DNA of 64,000 nt from Sediminibacterium magnilacihabitans (GCA_002973575.1 PVEQ01000003.1:1-64000); one strand, 5' to 3'; numbered from the stretch's first letter, positions 7,739 through 16,933 are shown. Made by a program: numbers and translations. The notes: a model not told the origin generated them from the letters alone.

Positions 7739-8758
7739 TCAAGGTTCAATCAATTCCAGGCGACTTTCAAGTTCTGTTTGAAAAAACTGTCCCTTTTGTT
7801 TGAGTTCTTCTCCGCGGGTAAGCAGTTGCAGCATGATCTCCATGGCTTTTTCCCCTTGTTCGCGTGGAAACTGTTCTACAGATGCCAGCGGTGGTGTATC
7901 GAGATAATGGGTAATAGGCAGATTGGCGCAACTGACAAAAGAAAGATCCTGGTTGATCTTTTTATTATGCCTGCGGGCATAACGAATGGCATCCAAGGCC
8001 ACGTAATCGTTGAAAGTGATAATAGCCGTTGGCGGATTCTTCAATGCCAGCAACTGTTTCATGGCATCTTCCGTTCCGCCGGTAGAAAGATCGGTGGATA
8101 CCACCAGTCCCATATCTATCTTGATCTTCTTGGCATGCAGCGCTGCGGTATATCCTTCCATGCGTTCTTTGGTAGCCAGCAAGGAGGAAGGCCCGTTGAT
8201 GAGTGCAATGCGTTTGTGTCCTTTTTTGATTAAGAATTGCGCGGCCTGTGAAATACCCGGACGCAGGTTGCAACTCACATAGTGCGCAGTTTTCTGTGGA
8301 GGAATGCGATCGAAGAATACAACAGGAATATTGTATTTATCCAACTGGTTGAAATGTTCAAAGTCTTTGCTGTCCTTCGCCAGGGAAATGATCAATCCGT
8401 CTACCCGGTGGTCTTTCATGGTAGCGGTGATCCGCTTCTCCAGCTCGGGCAGGTCGTGCGACTGACCCATTAGCACATTATAACTGTGTTTTAAAGCGGT
8501 TTGTTCGATGCCGGTGATGGCCATGGAGAAAAACTCTTCCGATAAATTGGGCAGGATGACGCCGATGGTGAATGTCTTGCCCTGCTTAAAGAAGATAGCG
8601 GTCTTGTTGGGCTCGTAATTGAGTTCCTGTGCCAGTTGTTGCACCTGTGTACGGGTGCGCAGGCCAATACTGGGGTGATCGTGCAGGGCTCGTGAGACCG
8701 TGGATACGGAAACATTGAGTCTGCGGGCAATTTCTTTAAGCGTGGCTGGTTTGGTCAT
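7739..8758 (-). CDS. LacI family transcriptional regulator
   Basis: This 339-residue protein has an N-terminal LacI helix-turn-helix (TLKEIARRLNVSVSTVSRALHDHP) and a hinge region (LAQELNYEPNKTA). A periplasmic-binding-protein-like ligand domain follows, opening with TIGVILPNLSEEFFS and containing VDGLIISLA, IPVVFFDR, GHKRIALINGP and TAIITFNDYVA. Such regulators normally bind a sugar or sugar phosphate. The likely target is the adjacent kinase gene, through the palindrome at 7721-7730. The start at 8758 places the HTH at residues 6-25, as usual. Confidence 0.93.
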   Translation of the reverse strand: MTKPATLKEIARRLNVSVSTVSRALHDHPSIGLRTRTQVQQLAQELNYEPNKTAIFFKQGKTFTIGVILPNLSEEFFSMAITGIEQTALKHSYNVLMGQSHDLPELEKRITATMKDHRVDGLIISLAKDSKDFEHFNQLDKYNIPVVFFDRIPPQKTAHYVSCNLRPGISQAAQFLIKKGHKRIALINGPSSLLATKERMEGYTAALHAKKIKIDMGLVVSTDLSTGGTEDAMKQLLALKNPPTAIITFNDYVALDAIRYARRHNKKINQDLSFVSCANLPITHYLDTPPLASVEQFPREQGEKAMEIMLQLLTRGEELKQKGQFFQTELESRLELIEP

Positions 8759-8827
8759 GACAGTGATTTGGGGGGCAGGGGTAAAGTTAACACAATATGA
8801 ACATTACGGCATTTTTCGATTGTCTCT

Positions 8828-9283
8828 TTACAGCCGTTTATCCATTTCCAGTCGGTACACATCCTTTACTTTCACCAGGTCGTAATAACGCGGATACCTG
8901 GGATTCAATATATAATTGTAAGCGGTAGGCATTACAGCCGAACGTACTTTGATGCCAATGTATTCATTCGATTCAAGTATCCGGTCGCCCAGTGTCTTCA
9001 GTGCAATATTGCCAGGCAGGCGCCAGCTTTTGGGGAGTCTTTTGTCGGGATAAGCGAGTATAGGAGCAGCATCATCTATTTCAATCCTGGTAACATACAT
9101 ATCTGGCGGTAGTTCTGTTTCCTGCACATGCACCAGTACTTCCAGCAGGGCAAGCGCTTCGTGCTCGCTGGTATATAAAGCAAATACTCCTTCATTGTTC
9201 CACCGGCCGCCTTCATAGAAGGCGCCAGTACCGGAAAGGTCGGTTGTTCTTTTTTTGCTTTTTACAATACGGTAAACAAACAT
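8828..9283 (-). CDS. RES-domain toxin
   Basis: The 151-residue product belongs to the RES family, whose studied members (MbcT, ParT, RES-Xre systems) degrade or transfer from NAD+. Conserved features are VYRIV with its arginine near the N-terminus, GGRWNNEG, ALYTSEHEALALLEVLVH with the glutamate, and PRYPRYYDL near the end. I use the ATG at 9283; a TTG six bases earlier is in frame but less likely. The antitoxin gene ends 14 bp upstream on the same strand, the usual order for this pair. The call rests on family motifs and the partner gene. Confidence 0.88.
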   Translation of the reverse strand: MFVYRIVKSKKRTTDLSGTGAFYEGGRWNNEGVFALYTSEHEALALLEVLVHVQETELPPDMYVTRIEIDDAAPILAYPDKRLPKSWRLPGNIALKTLGDRILESNEYIGIKVRSAVMPTAYNYILNPRYPRYYDLVKVKDVYRLEMDKRL

Positions 9284-9297
9284 AAACAACCGCCGGA

Positions 9298-9819
9298 TTA
9301 AGTGTAAATACCTTCTTCTAACCTGCCCAGGATGCGGTTGACGGTTCTGATACCGGTAGGCGTATTGAGGTATTGGAACGGTGTAAAACCATCCAATGAC
9401 CTATTCTTCTTTTGTAACCAATGGTTGAACTTCTCGCGGCTTTCAAAGAGCGATAAGCCCCTTGCTACGGTGCTTGCCAGTTCTATGGAGAGGGAAGAGG
9501 TTAGGGCATCTAACACATCTGTGGTTCTTTTTCTGCTCAATGTTTTATAGGAGACATTTAAAAGAGGAGCCATTTCTTTCATGGGTACATCCATGACTTC
9601 AGCCAGGTTCATAACAGCGCGTTTGGGAATGCCCTTATCGGTTGCTTTTACAAAATCGTTCATTGACAAAGGAGCAGATAATGAACTGCCCCCTAGGATA
9701 TCCCATGCGATAAGATTAGCCGAACTGCTTTTTTTCACTGCCTGCTCCAGTTGGTCGAGTAATTTCCGGGAGCTGCGTTTTTTTGGGGTATGCACAACGC
9801 TCGTATCCATAGTGGACAT
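9298..9819 (-). CDS. DUF2384 (Xre/MbcA/ParS) antitoxin
   Basis: This 173-residue protein is the expected partner of the downstream RES toxin. It has an N-terminal helical DNA-binding-like part (VNLAEVMDVPMKEMAPLLNVSYKTLSRKR-type arrangement around residues 65-95). The C-terminal toxin-binding DUF2384 domain shows RGLSLFESREKFNHWLQ and GFTPFQYLNTPTGIRTV. Such antitoxins neutralise RES toxins by covering the active site and repress their own promoter. I chose the ATG at 9819; an in-frame TTG at 9828 also exists. It is 33 bp downstream of the MATE gene's stop, so it may be transcribed from within that region or together with it. Confidence 0.87.
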   Translation of the reverse strand: MSTMDTSVVHTPKKRSSRKLLDQLEQAVKKSSSANLIAWDILGGSSLSAPLSMNDFVKATDKGIPKRAVMNLAEVMDVPMKEMAPLLNVSYKTLSRKRTTDVLDALTSSLSIELASTVARGLSLFESREKFNHWLQKKNRSLDGFTPFQYLNTPTGIRTVNRILGRLEEGIYT

Positions 9820-9852
9820 TTTTCCCAAATTTAATGGAATTTTGTCTTTGTA

Positions 9853-11190
9853 TCAAATTTTTCTCGTTTTCCAACGACCGCTGTGCATATACCAGAATGA
9901 AGGAATCAACAGTGTAGACCAGTAGATCACTTCACTGGCCCATCCCCAGGTAATGGGAAGGTTCAGTTTCTCAAGCACTATATAGTTATAGATGCAGTAT
10001 AAAATGATTGCAGCAGTTTCTGTTGCCAGGTTCATTTTCGAATTGCCGGTACCAGTTACTGCATTCAACCAGATCACTGAAACAGACATGAGCACCAACG
10101 CAAACGATACGATCCGCAAAACAGGAATAGCCGCCTGGATAAAATCTTCGCCCTGTCCGTAAATAGACAAACAGGCATGCGGGAACAGGTTTAAGAATAC
10201 ACAAACAATCAGCGCGAATCCCACGCTCCATTTAATCAATTTATGGATTAATTCTATTACCCGGTGGTGTATGTCCTGGCCAATGATATTACTAACCATA
10301 GTATTGGTAGTGGCAGCAAAAGCCCAGGTGAAACATCCAAAGAATCCAAAAATGTTCCGCATAGTATTCGATACGGCCAGGGCCTGGTCGCCATGGTGTT
10401 CTATCAGGATATAAAAGAATTCCCAACTGGTAATACTGATGGTATGCTGCAATATCAGCGGCGAAGATTGTTTCAGGATCAGTTTTGTATTAGCCGCATC
10501 AAACCCCCAACTGCGGAAAAGTTGTAATTGCCGGCTGATCCCTTTTGCATGGATAACGATGAAGATAACGACCAGTCCGGCTATCTCTGCAACAACCGAA
10601 GCATAAGCCGCCCCATTGAATCCAAGAGCGGGTAATCCCATCTTTCCGTAGATCAAACAATAATCCAAAAAAATATTCACTACAGCTTCCGTAGCCGTTC
10701 CAAGGATCAGGTATTTGCTTTGATTGGTTCCCACCAACAGGGCATTACGCATTTGGTATACATAAAGAAAGGGGAGGCCAATGATGCGTATATTCAGGAA
10801 TTGCACCGCCATTTTTACCCCTTCTTCATCATGCAGCGACCAGTGCAACACCCTCGGAGCCACCAGCCAGGTAAGCAGGATGCCAATGGCCGCAAATACC
10901 AATGAAATACGTACACCTTGCCAGAACAGGTTGCCAATAGCATCTATGCGGTTCTCACCGGCGCGCCTGGAAATGAGCGCCTGTAAGCCATTATTCAGTC
11001 CATGGCCCACAACAGCAAAAATGAGATAATACACACCCGTGATTCCGGCAAGGGCCAGGGATTTTTGTCCCAGTCCGCCCAGGAAAATATTGTTGGTAAT
11101 AAAATTGATCTGCGGTACCACTATAGAAGCAGATATCGGCAGGGCAATGCTCAGTATCTGGCGGTTAGTGATCTTAACCTGTAAATTCAT
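9853..11190 (-). CDS. MATE family efflux transporter
   Basis: This 445-residue integral membrane protein has about twelve hydrophobic segments in the two-fold MATE arrangement. It begins NRQILSIALPISASIVVPQINFITNNIF and contains GLGQKSLALAGITGVYYL, typical of the family's first helices. Further family-like segments are GLNNGLQALISRRAGE and LGFNGAAYASVVAEIAGL. Such proteins export drugs or metabolites using Na+ or H+ gradients. The substrate is not visible. It is divergent from the DUF3822 gene, with 59 bp between start codons. Confidence 0.9.
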   Translation of the reverse strand: MNLQVKITNRQILSIALPISASIVVPQINFITNNIFLGGLGQKSLALAGITGVYYLIFAVVGHGLNNGLQALISRRAGENRIDAIGNLFWQGVRISLVFAAIGILLTWLVAPRVLHWSLHDEEGVKMAVQFLNIRIIGLPFLYVYQMRNALLVGTNQSKYLILGTATEAVVNIFLDYCLIYGKMGLPALGFNGAAYASVVAEIAGLVVIFIVIHAKGISRQLQLFRSWGFDAANTKLILKQSSPLILQHTISITSWEFFYILIEHHGDQALAVSNTMRNIFGFFGCFTWAFAATTNTMVSNIIGQDIHHRVIELIHKLIKWSVGFALIVCVFLNLFPHACLSIYGQGEDFIQAAIPVLRIVSFALVLMSVSVIWLNAVTGTGNSKMNLATETAAIILYCIYNYIVLEKLNLPITWGWASEVIYWSTLLIPSFWYMHSGRWKTRKI

Positions 11191-11249
11191 ATAAAGGCAA
11201 AGCTAACTCTTAACTTTTTTATATCATTGCATAGCAATTACACGTACAG

Positions 11250-12107
11250 ATGGCCAGAAAGATCGTTGGTTTTTATTGTGAAGACAGTGCGGCAACTGAC
11301 AAACAGTTGGTGGTGGAAATTGGCCGGCACCAATTTGCCTGCATGATTAAAAACACAGAGACGGACGAAGTGGAAGCTTTTGAATTGTTCCAGCTCGATG
11401 AAACACCGCAGGAATGGAATGATGTGTTTTATGAGATCAGGCAATACTCAACCATATTACAGCAGTTTTGCAGCAGCATCCGCCTGTTTTATAATTTCGA
11501 GGAGGCCATGCTCATGCCCGGAGAACAAAAGAATATCGTAGCGGCCGAGGATCATCTTTCTTTATTGTATGGAGAATCGGAATGGCATGAACTCAAATAC
11601 GACAAAATAGGCACAAAAGATCAGCTCCTGAATGCGTACCGCATACAGCGAAGCATCCATGAACTGGCAGGACGCTATTTTCCTTCACATGAAGTGCATC
11701 ATGTATATGCTCCGTTACTGGAAGATATTTTGTTGAGACACCGGCAGGACGGCAAGTTCATGAAACTGCAATTCTACAGTCACCACCTAGTACTGGTGTT
11801 GCTCAACGATCAGCAATTGCAACTGGTGCAATCATTCGAATACCAGACGGCAGAGGATGTATTGTATCACATGCTGAATACAGCACAGCAATTTGCATTG
11901 TCTCCTTCATCAATACCCGTGGAAGTGAGCGGCTTTTTCGATCGCGATGGAGAACTGCACCAACGACTTGCACAACTTTTTCAAACCGTGCAACTCGACG
12001 AAATAGTGGCTGGCGACATCTTACAAAAAATAGCAGAAGCAGGTTACCCGTCTCATTACTTCACACCGTTCTTTAAACTGGCCGATTATGAGGATCATAT
12101 CAGGTAA
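11250..12107 (+). CDS. DUF3822 family protein
   Basis: This 285-residue protein belongs to a Bacteroidota family of unknown function (DUF3822) that is regularly encoded immediately before rsmD, as here. The sequence has no signal peptide and no obvious catalytic motif; conserved-looking segments are SIHELAGRYFPSHEVHH, LQFYSHHLVLVLLND and PVEVSGFFDRDGEL. The alternating strand pattern is compatible with an actin-like ATPase fold, which has been suggested for the family. The last 20 bp overlap the start of rsmD, so the two are translationally coupled and probably functionally related. Confidence 0.82.
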   Translation: MARKIVGFYCEDSAATDKQLVVEIGRHQFACMIKNTETDEVEAFELFQLDETPQEWNDVFYEIRQYSTILQQFCSSIRLFYNFEEAMLMPGEQKNIVAAEDHLSLLYGESEWHELKYDKIGTKDQLLNAYRIQRSIHELAGRYFPSHEVHHVYAPLLEDILLRHRQDGKFMKLQFYSHHLVLVLLNDQQLQLVQSFEYQTAEDVLYHMLNTAQQFALSPSSIPVEVSGFFDRDGELHQRLAQLFQTVQLDEIVAGDILQKIAEAGYPSHYFTPFFKLADYEDHIR

Positions 12108-12627
12108 ATGGGGGGGGAGGAGGATCAATCCGCCTGCCAATATGCCGCATACCCGTCCCACTACCGATATTGCCAAGGAAGGCCTCTTCAACATATTGCA
12201 GAACCGCATGAATTTTGAAGGAGCCAAAACCCTCGACCTGTTTGGCGGAACAGGCAGCATCAGTTATGAACTGGCTTCGCGCGGCGCAGCCGATCTTACC
12301 ATCATAGAGAAAGACAATGCGATGCATGCTTTCATCCGTAAGAACGTAGACACGCTGGGGGTAGCCAATTGCCGGGTATTGAAGATGGATGTATTTTCCT
12401 ACCTGGATTCAGTGACTGATGGCTTTGATTTTATTTTCGCCGGACCGCCCTATGCACTCGGCACCATTGATGAGCTGCCGAAGATCATCGTTGCCAAAAA
12501 GATGATCAATGCAGGCGGTTTTTTTGTGCTGGAACATACACCCCGTAATGCCTACGAGCGTTTCGAAGGATTCAGTTTCGTGCGAAATTATGGAACCACC
12601 TTGTTTTCTTTTTTTGTTTGCTCATAG
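12088..12627 (+). CDS. rsmD: 16S rRNA (guanine966-N2)-methyltransferase-like RsmD
   Basis: The 179-residue product is an RsmD-type Rossmann methyltransferase expected to methylate G966 of 16S rRNA using S-adenosylmethionine. It shows the family start RIISGKWGGRRI, HTRPTTDIAKEGLFNIL, the SAM-binding motif LDLFGGTGSISYELASRG and the motif IV region FIFAGPPYALG. Motif IV normally reads (D/N)PP(F/Y); here the acidic or amide residue is glycine (codon GGA at 12452-12454), which would remove a key contact with the target base. Codons 8-10 contain a run of eight G. It overlaps DUF3822 by 20 bp and bioD begins 2 bp after its stop. Confidence 0.88.
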   Translation: MRIISGKWGGRRINPPANMPHTRPTTDIAKEGLFNILQNRMNFEGAKTLDLFGGTGSISYELASRGAADLTIIEKDNAMHAFIRKNVDTLGVANCRVLKMDVFSYLDSVTDGFDFIFAGPPYALGTIDELPKIIVAKKMINAGGFFVLEHTPRNAYERFEGFSFVRNYGTTLFSFFVCS

Positions 12628-12629
12628 TT

Positions 12630-13286
12630 ATGAACCCGATTTTCATTACAGGCATCGGTACCGATGTAGGAAAGACCATCGCAGCGGCTGTAGTAACAGA
12701 AGCGCTGGACGCTGATTATTGGAAACCTGTTCAGGCGGGTTATGCAACCGGGACAGACACGCTCACCGTTGGCAGCCTGGTCAGTAATCCGCAAACAACG
12801 ATACACCCCGAAGTGTACAAACTGTCTACACCAGCGTCCCCGCATATTGCAGCACGCAACGAAGGGCTGACGATTGACCTGGCAACCATTCAATCAGCCG
12901 CCATCAACATAGAAAATGGTATTCAGGATAAACCTTTGGTAATAGAAGGAGCTGGCGGTTTATTGGTGCCATTGAATGAACATGAAACGGTGGCAGATAT
13001 GATCCTGGCGCTGCGCGCAAAAGTGATACTGGTAAGCAGAAACTACCTGGGAAGCATCAACCATTCCCTGATGACGGCGAACTGTTGCAGAACTTACGGC
13101 ATTCCCGTATTGGGATGGATATTCAACGACGATTATATGCAGTACGAGCAGGAGATCGTTGACTGGACAGGCTATCCTTCTTTAGGTACCATACACCGCC
13201 TGGAGGAAATTAGCAGTTCAGCCATTCAAGCATTAGCTTTGCAAATGAAGCCCGCATTGATGAAAGCCATCAACCGAACAACATGA
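12630..13286 (+). CDS. bioD: Dethiobiotin synthetase
   Basis: BioD closes the ureido ring of dethiobiotin from diaminopelargonic acid, CO2 and ATP. The 218-residue product has the P-loop FITGIGTDVGKT, the substrate lysine region YWKPVQAG, the ADP/phosphate segment VIEGAGGLLVPLN, and LVSRNYLGSINHSL. I start it at the ATG at 12630; an in-frame TTG at 12618 overlaps rsmD and adds no family sequence. It overlaps the next gene by 4 bp (ATGA). No other biotin genes are in the window, so it is detached from any bio cluster and travels in a housekeeping string. Confidence 0.93.
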   Translation: MNPIFITGIGTDVGKTIAAAVVTEALDADYWKPVQAGYATGTDTLTVGSLVSNPQTTIHPEVYKLSTPASPHIAARNEGLTIDLATIQSAAINIENGIQDKPLVIEGAGGLLVPLNEHETVADMILALRAKVILVSRNYLGSINHSLMTANCCRTYGIPVLGWIFNDDYMQYEQEIVDWTGYPSLGTIHRLEEISSSAIQALALQMKPALMKAINRTT

Positions 13287-13852
13287 CCAAACAGGAACTC
13301 AGGAAAATATACAAAGCCAAACGTATAGCCGAGGATCCGAAAAAAAGGCTCCGGCTGGATGACCTGATGTTGCTGCAATTCCAGGATTTCGATTATGGGG
13401 GCATTCACAGTTTACTTACTTACTGGCCCATGGCCGAAAAAGGAGAACCCAATACGCACCTGTTCAGCAGTTACCTGCGGCACTTGTTACCCGGGCTCAG
13501 GATCACGTATCCTGTAAGCGATATGCATACGCACCAGATGCAGGCGATGCTCATTGATGAAGATACGGTGTATCGTACCAATGAATGGGGTATTACAGAA
13601 CCACAAAAGGGAACGATCATAGACCCGTCTGAAATAGACATGGTGCTGGTACCCATGCTTATCTGCGATGCAGAAGGATATCGCGTAGGATATGGCAAAG
13701 GCTTTTACGACCGGTACCTGGCACAATGCAGGAGCGATGTTGTTAAAATGGGATTGTCTTATTTTGAACCGGTAGCGTACATCTCAGACAGAGATCAATT
13801 TGATGTACCTTTGTCTTTCTGTATCACACCGCAACACATCTATGAATTTTAA
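13283..13852 (+). CDS. 5-formyltetrahydrofolate cyclo-ligase
   Basis: This 189-residue enzyme converts 5-formyl-THF to 5,10-methenyl-THF using ATP. The family start KQELRKIYKAKR is present, followed by HSLLTYWPMAEKGEPNT and VLVPMLICDAEGYRVGYGKGFYDRYL, the last holding the conserved glycine-rich ATP/Mg-binding signature. It overlaps bioD upstream by 4 bp and lpxK downstream by 11 bp, so translation is likely coupled through this string. Confidence 0.93.
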   Translation: MTKQELRKIYKAKRIAEDPKKRLRLDDLMLLQFQDFDYGGIHSLLTYWPMAEKGEPNTHLFSSYLRHLLPGLRITYPVSDMHTHQMQAMLIDEDTVYRTNEWGITEPQKGTIIDPSEIDMVLVPMLICDAEGYRVGYGKGFYDRYLAQCRSDVVKMGLSYFEPVAYISDRDQFDVPLSFCITPQHIYEF

Positions 13853-14927
13853 CACGATCTTTCTCAAATCATTCCGTGTTTTGCTTTTGCCGGTAGCGCT
13901 TGTATATGGTTGCATCGTGTACATTCGCAACCGCCTCTTCGATAAAAATTTCCTCAAATCTGCCGACTTCAATTTTCCCCTGGTATGTGTGGGTAACCTG
14001 GCGGTAGGAGGAACTGGTAAATCGCCGATGGTGGAATACCTCGTACGATTATTAAAACCCCAGTTCAAAGTAGGTACGCTGAGCAGGGGCTATAAAAGAA
14101 AGACCAGGGGCTATGCACTGGCCAATGCCAATACCACCGCCCTGGAAATAGGCGATGAACCCATGCAGTTCCACATCAAGTTCCCGGATATACCTGTTGC
14201 AGTTGGTGAAGAGCGGCTGGTGGCCATACCGCAATTATTACAGGATGCACCCTGGTTAGAAGCCATCATTCTCGACGACGCTTTCCAGCACCGTTCTGTA
14301 AAAGCGGGGTTCAATATTTTATTAACAGATTACAGTAACCTGTACACGCACGACTTTTTTCTTCCCACGGGCGACTTGCGCGATGAACGGTCTTCGGCTA
14401 AAAGAGCGCAGGTGATCGTGGTAACCAAATGTCCGGCCGACCTGAGTCAGGAGAAAAAGCAGAAGATCATACGCAGCCTGCATCCTGCAGACAATCAGCG
14501 TGTGTTCTTTACCACCATTGTGTATGGTACTCCTTATCACATCTGCGACAGGAATGATGAATGGCCACTTACACAACAGGATGAGGTGTTGCTGGTGTGC
14601 GGTATTGCCAATCCCAAACCACTGAAAGATCACCTGCTGGAGTATACGCATACCTATTACCAGCAGGACTATTCAGACCACCATATTTTTTCTATCGATG
14701 ACCTCAACGATATCAAAAGAAAATTCAGGGACATCCACGCAAGGGATAAACTGATCCTCACAACAGAAAAAGACGCCGTGCGCTTGTCGAAGTTCACGGA
14801 AGACCTGGCCGGCTTGCCCATGTATGTATTACCCATTCAATCCCGTTTCCTGTTTGAAGAAGGTGAACAATTTAATGCGGCGGTTACTGATTTTATCAGG
14901 AACTTTAGTCATCAGCAGATAGTATGA
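13842..14927 (+). CDS. lpxK: Tetraacyldisaccharide 4'-kinase
   Basis: LpxK phosphorylates the 4' position of the lipid A disaccharide at the cytoplasmic face of the inner membrane. The 361-residue product has an N-terminal membrane-associated helix (FLKSFRVLLLPVALVYGCIVYIRNRL), the P-loop VGNLAVGGTGKSP, LSRGYKRKTRG, GDEPMQFH and LDDAFQHRSV. All are hallmark LpxK segments. The start at 13842 overlaps the cyclo-ligase gene; an in-frame upstream start at 13800 is not supported by family sequence. The stop overlaps the start of rnr by 4 bp. Confidence 0.95.
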   Translation: MNFNTIFLKSFRVLLLPVALVYGCIVYIRNRLFDKNFLKSADFNFPLVCVGNLAVGGTGKSPMVEYLVRLLKPQFKVGTLSRGYKRKTRGYALANANTTALEIGDEPMQFHIKFPDIPVAVGEERLVAIPQLLQDAPWLEAIILDDAFQHRSVKAGFNILLTDYSNLYTHDFFLPTGDLRDERSSAKRAQVIVVTKCPADLSQEKKQKIIRSLHPADNQRVFFTTIVYGTPYHICDRNDEWPLTQQDEVLLVCGIANPKPLKDHLLEYTHTYYQQDYSDHHIFSIDDLNDIKRKFRDIHARDKLILTTEKDAVRLSKFTEDLAGLPMYVLPIQSRFLFEEGEQFNAAVTDFIRNFSHQQIV

Positions 14928-16933
14928 ATATGAAGAAGAAATCAAAACAGAAGCAAAGAACAAAAACCGTATCGGTTCAACAGATCAAAGGGCGACTGGA
15001 AGTAACAAGATCGGGTATGGGTTATGTGATAGTAGAAAATGGCAGCGGGGATGTATTGGTGCGACCGGGTGATTTCAATACAGCCCTGAATGGAGATGTA
15101 GTAAGGGTAAAAGTTGTAAAAGAAAATACCCGCACCGGCAAAAAAGAAGGACGCATACTGGAAGTGGTGGAACGTAAACAAACAGAGTTCATCGGGCACC
15201 TGCAACTCTCTACCAATTATGCTTTTTTTATTCCTGATACCGACAAGCCCATGCCGGACCTGTTCATACCCCTCACAGCAATCAACGGAGCCCAGAACAA
15301 AGACAGGGTAGTGGTGCGGTTGGTGAAATGGGATAAGGAAGACAAGAAGCCGGTGGGTGAAGTGATAAGCATCATGCATCCGGAAGATGAGAACGATGCC
15401 GCTATGAAAGAATTACTGGCGCAGGCGGGCTTCCCCTTGTTTTTTCCGGAAGATGTGTTGGAAGAATCGGAACGATTACCCGATCAACTGGCACAGGCAG
15501 AAATTGCCAAAAGAAAAGATTGCCGCGATATACTCACATTTACCATCGACCCGGTGGATGCCAAGGATTTCGACGATGCCCTGTCGATACGCCAACTCAA
15601 AAACGGGAATTATGAAATAGGCGTTCATATTGCCGATGTGAGTCATTATGTACACCCCGATTCCGAACTCGATGCAGAAGCATACAAGCGCGCTACTTCC
15701 GTTTACCTGCCCGATCGTGTGAATCCGATGTTGCCGGAGCGCATCTCCAATGAATTGTGTTCGTTGCGTCCGCATGAGGATAAATTCACTTTCTCCGCCA
15801 TTTTTCAGATGACTACCAAAGGAGAAATCAAACAATACTGGCTGGGTAAAACAGTGATCCATTCCGATCATCGCTTTACTTACGAAGATGTGCAGGAGAT
15901 CATTGAAAATAAAAAAGGATTGTACCTGGAAGAGATAGTATTGCTGAACGATATGGCCCAGCGCCTCCGCAAAAAAAGATTCAGTAAAGGCGCCATCAAT
16001 TTTTCTTCGCAGGAAGTGCGGTTCAAACTCGATGAAAAAGGTAAGCCAATTGGTATTGTGGTGAAAGAAAGCAAGGAAGCGCACCAGTTGATAGAAGAGT
16101 TCATGCTCCTGGCCAACAGAACGGTGGCTGAAAATGTTTCCAAACTGGAAGTAAACAAAAAGCCTATTCCTTTCCCTTATCGCGTACACGACCAGCCCGG
16201 TGAAGAGAAGCTGCGACCCTTCATGGATTTCGCAAGAAAATACGGACATAAGTTCAATATCAGTTCACCTGAAGCTATTGCCAAAAGTTTCAATGAGATG
16301 TTGCACGATGTGCAGGGCAAGCCCGAACAACATGTGCTGGAGCAGTTGGGTATCCGTACCATGGCTAAAGCGGTGTACACCACCGAAAACATCGGACACT
16401 ATGGACTGGCATTCGAACACTACTGTCATTTCACTTCACCCATACGCCGTTACCCCGATGTATTGGTGCACCGCGTGCTGGAATCTGTACTGCAACAGAA
16501 ACCCATCATCGATAAAAAAATGGAAGAGAAATGCAAGCACAGCAGTGAGCGGGAAAGAGCGGCCATGGAATGCGAGCGCGCCGGCAACAAATACAAACAG
16601 GTGGAATACATGCGCAATTACCTGGGCGAAACATTCGAAGGAGTAGTAAGCGGTGTAGCCAGTTTTGGTTTCTGGGTAGAAACGATCGAACATAAATGCG
16701 AAGGGCTCGTAAGCCTGGTGAGTCTCTCAGACTACGATGATTTCCGGCTGGTAGAAAGCGATTACAGCCTGGTAGGCAGAAGAAGCGGCCGCCAATTCCG
16801 GATGGGCGATAAAGTGTTGATCAAAGTAATCGCTGCTAATTTGGAAAAGCGACAGTTGGATTATGAGTGGATGATCGATGGGGGCGATGAAAAAATCAAA
16901 ATTAAAAAGACAAAAATCAAAAAGAAGCGCTGA
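14924..16933 (+). CDS. rnr: Ribonuclease R
   Basis: RNase R is a processive 3'-5' exoribonuclease that degrades structured RNA. The 669-residue product has a Lys-rich start, OB/cold-shock domains (about 15-190), the RNB catalytic domain with FTIDPVDAKDFDDALS supplying the metal-binding aspartates, HIADVSHYV, FTSPIRRYPDVLVHR, and a C-terminal S1 domain (ETFEGVVSGVASFGFWVE). It ends in a short lysine-rich tail (KIKIKKTKIKKKR). Its 3' end overlaps the convergent saccharopine-dehydrogenase-like gene by 17 bp. Confidence 0.95.
   Translation: MNMKKKSKQKQRTKTVSVQQIKGRLEVTRSGMGYVIVENGSGDVLVRPGDFNTALNGDVVRVKVVKENTRTGKKEGRILEVVERKQTEFIGHLQLSTNYAFFIPDTDKPMPDLFIPLTAINGAQNKDRVVVRLVKWDKEDKKPVGEVISIMHPEDENDAAMKELLAQAGFPLFFPEDVLEESERLPDQLAQAEIAKRKDCRDILTFTIDPVDAKDFDDALSIRQLKNGNYEIGVHIADVSHYVHPDSELDAEAYKRATSVYLPDRVNPMLPERISNELCSLRPHEDKFTFSAIFQMTTKGEIKQYWLGKTVIHSDHRFTYEDVQEIIENKKGLYLEEIVLLNDMAQRLRKKRFSKGAINFSSQEVRFKLDEKGKPIGIVVKESKEAHQLIEEFMLLANRTVAENVSKLEVNKKPIPFPYRVHDQPGEEKLRPFMDFARKYGHKFNISSPEAIAKSFNEMLHDVQGKPEQHVLEQLGIRTMAKAVYTTENIGHYGLAFEHYCHFTSPIRRYPDVLVHRVLESVLQQKPIIDKKMEEKCKHSSERERAAMECERAGNKYKQVEYMRNYLGETFEGVVSGVASFGFWVETIEHKCEGLVSLVSLSDYDDFRLVESDYSLVGRRSGRQFRMGDKVLIKVIAANLEKRQLDYEWMIDGGDEKIKIKKTKIKKKR

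Noticed and set aside
11198-11205. TAGCTTTG as promoter of the MATE gene
   Set aside because: It would lie only 7 bp before the start codon and has no TTG element at the proper distance.
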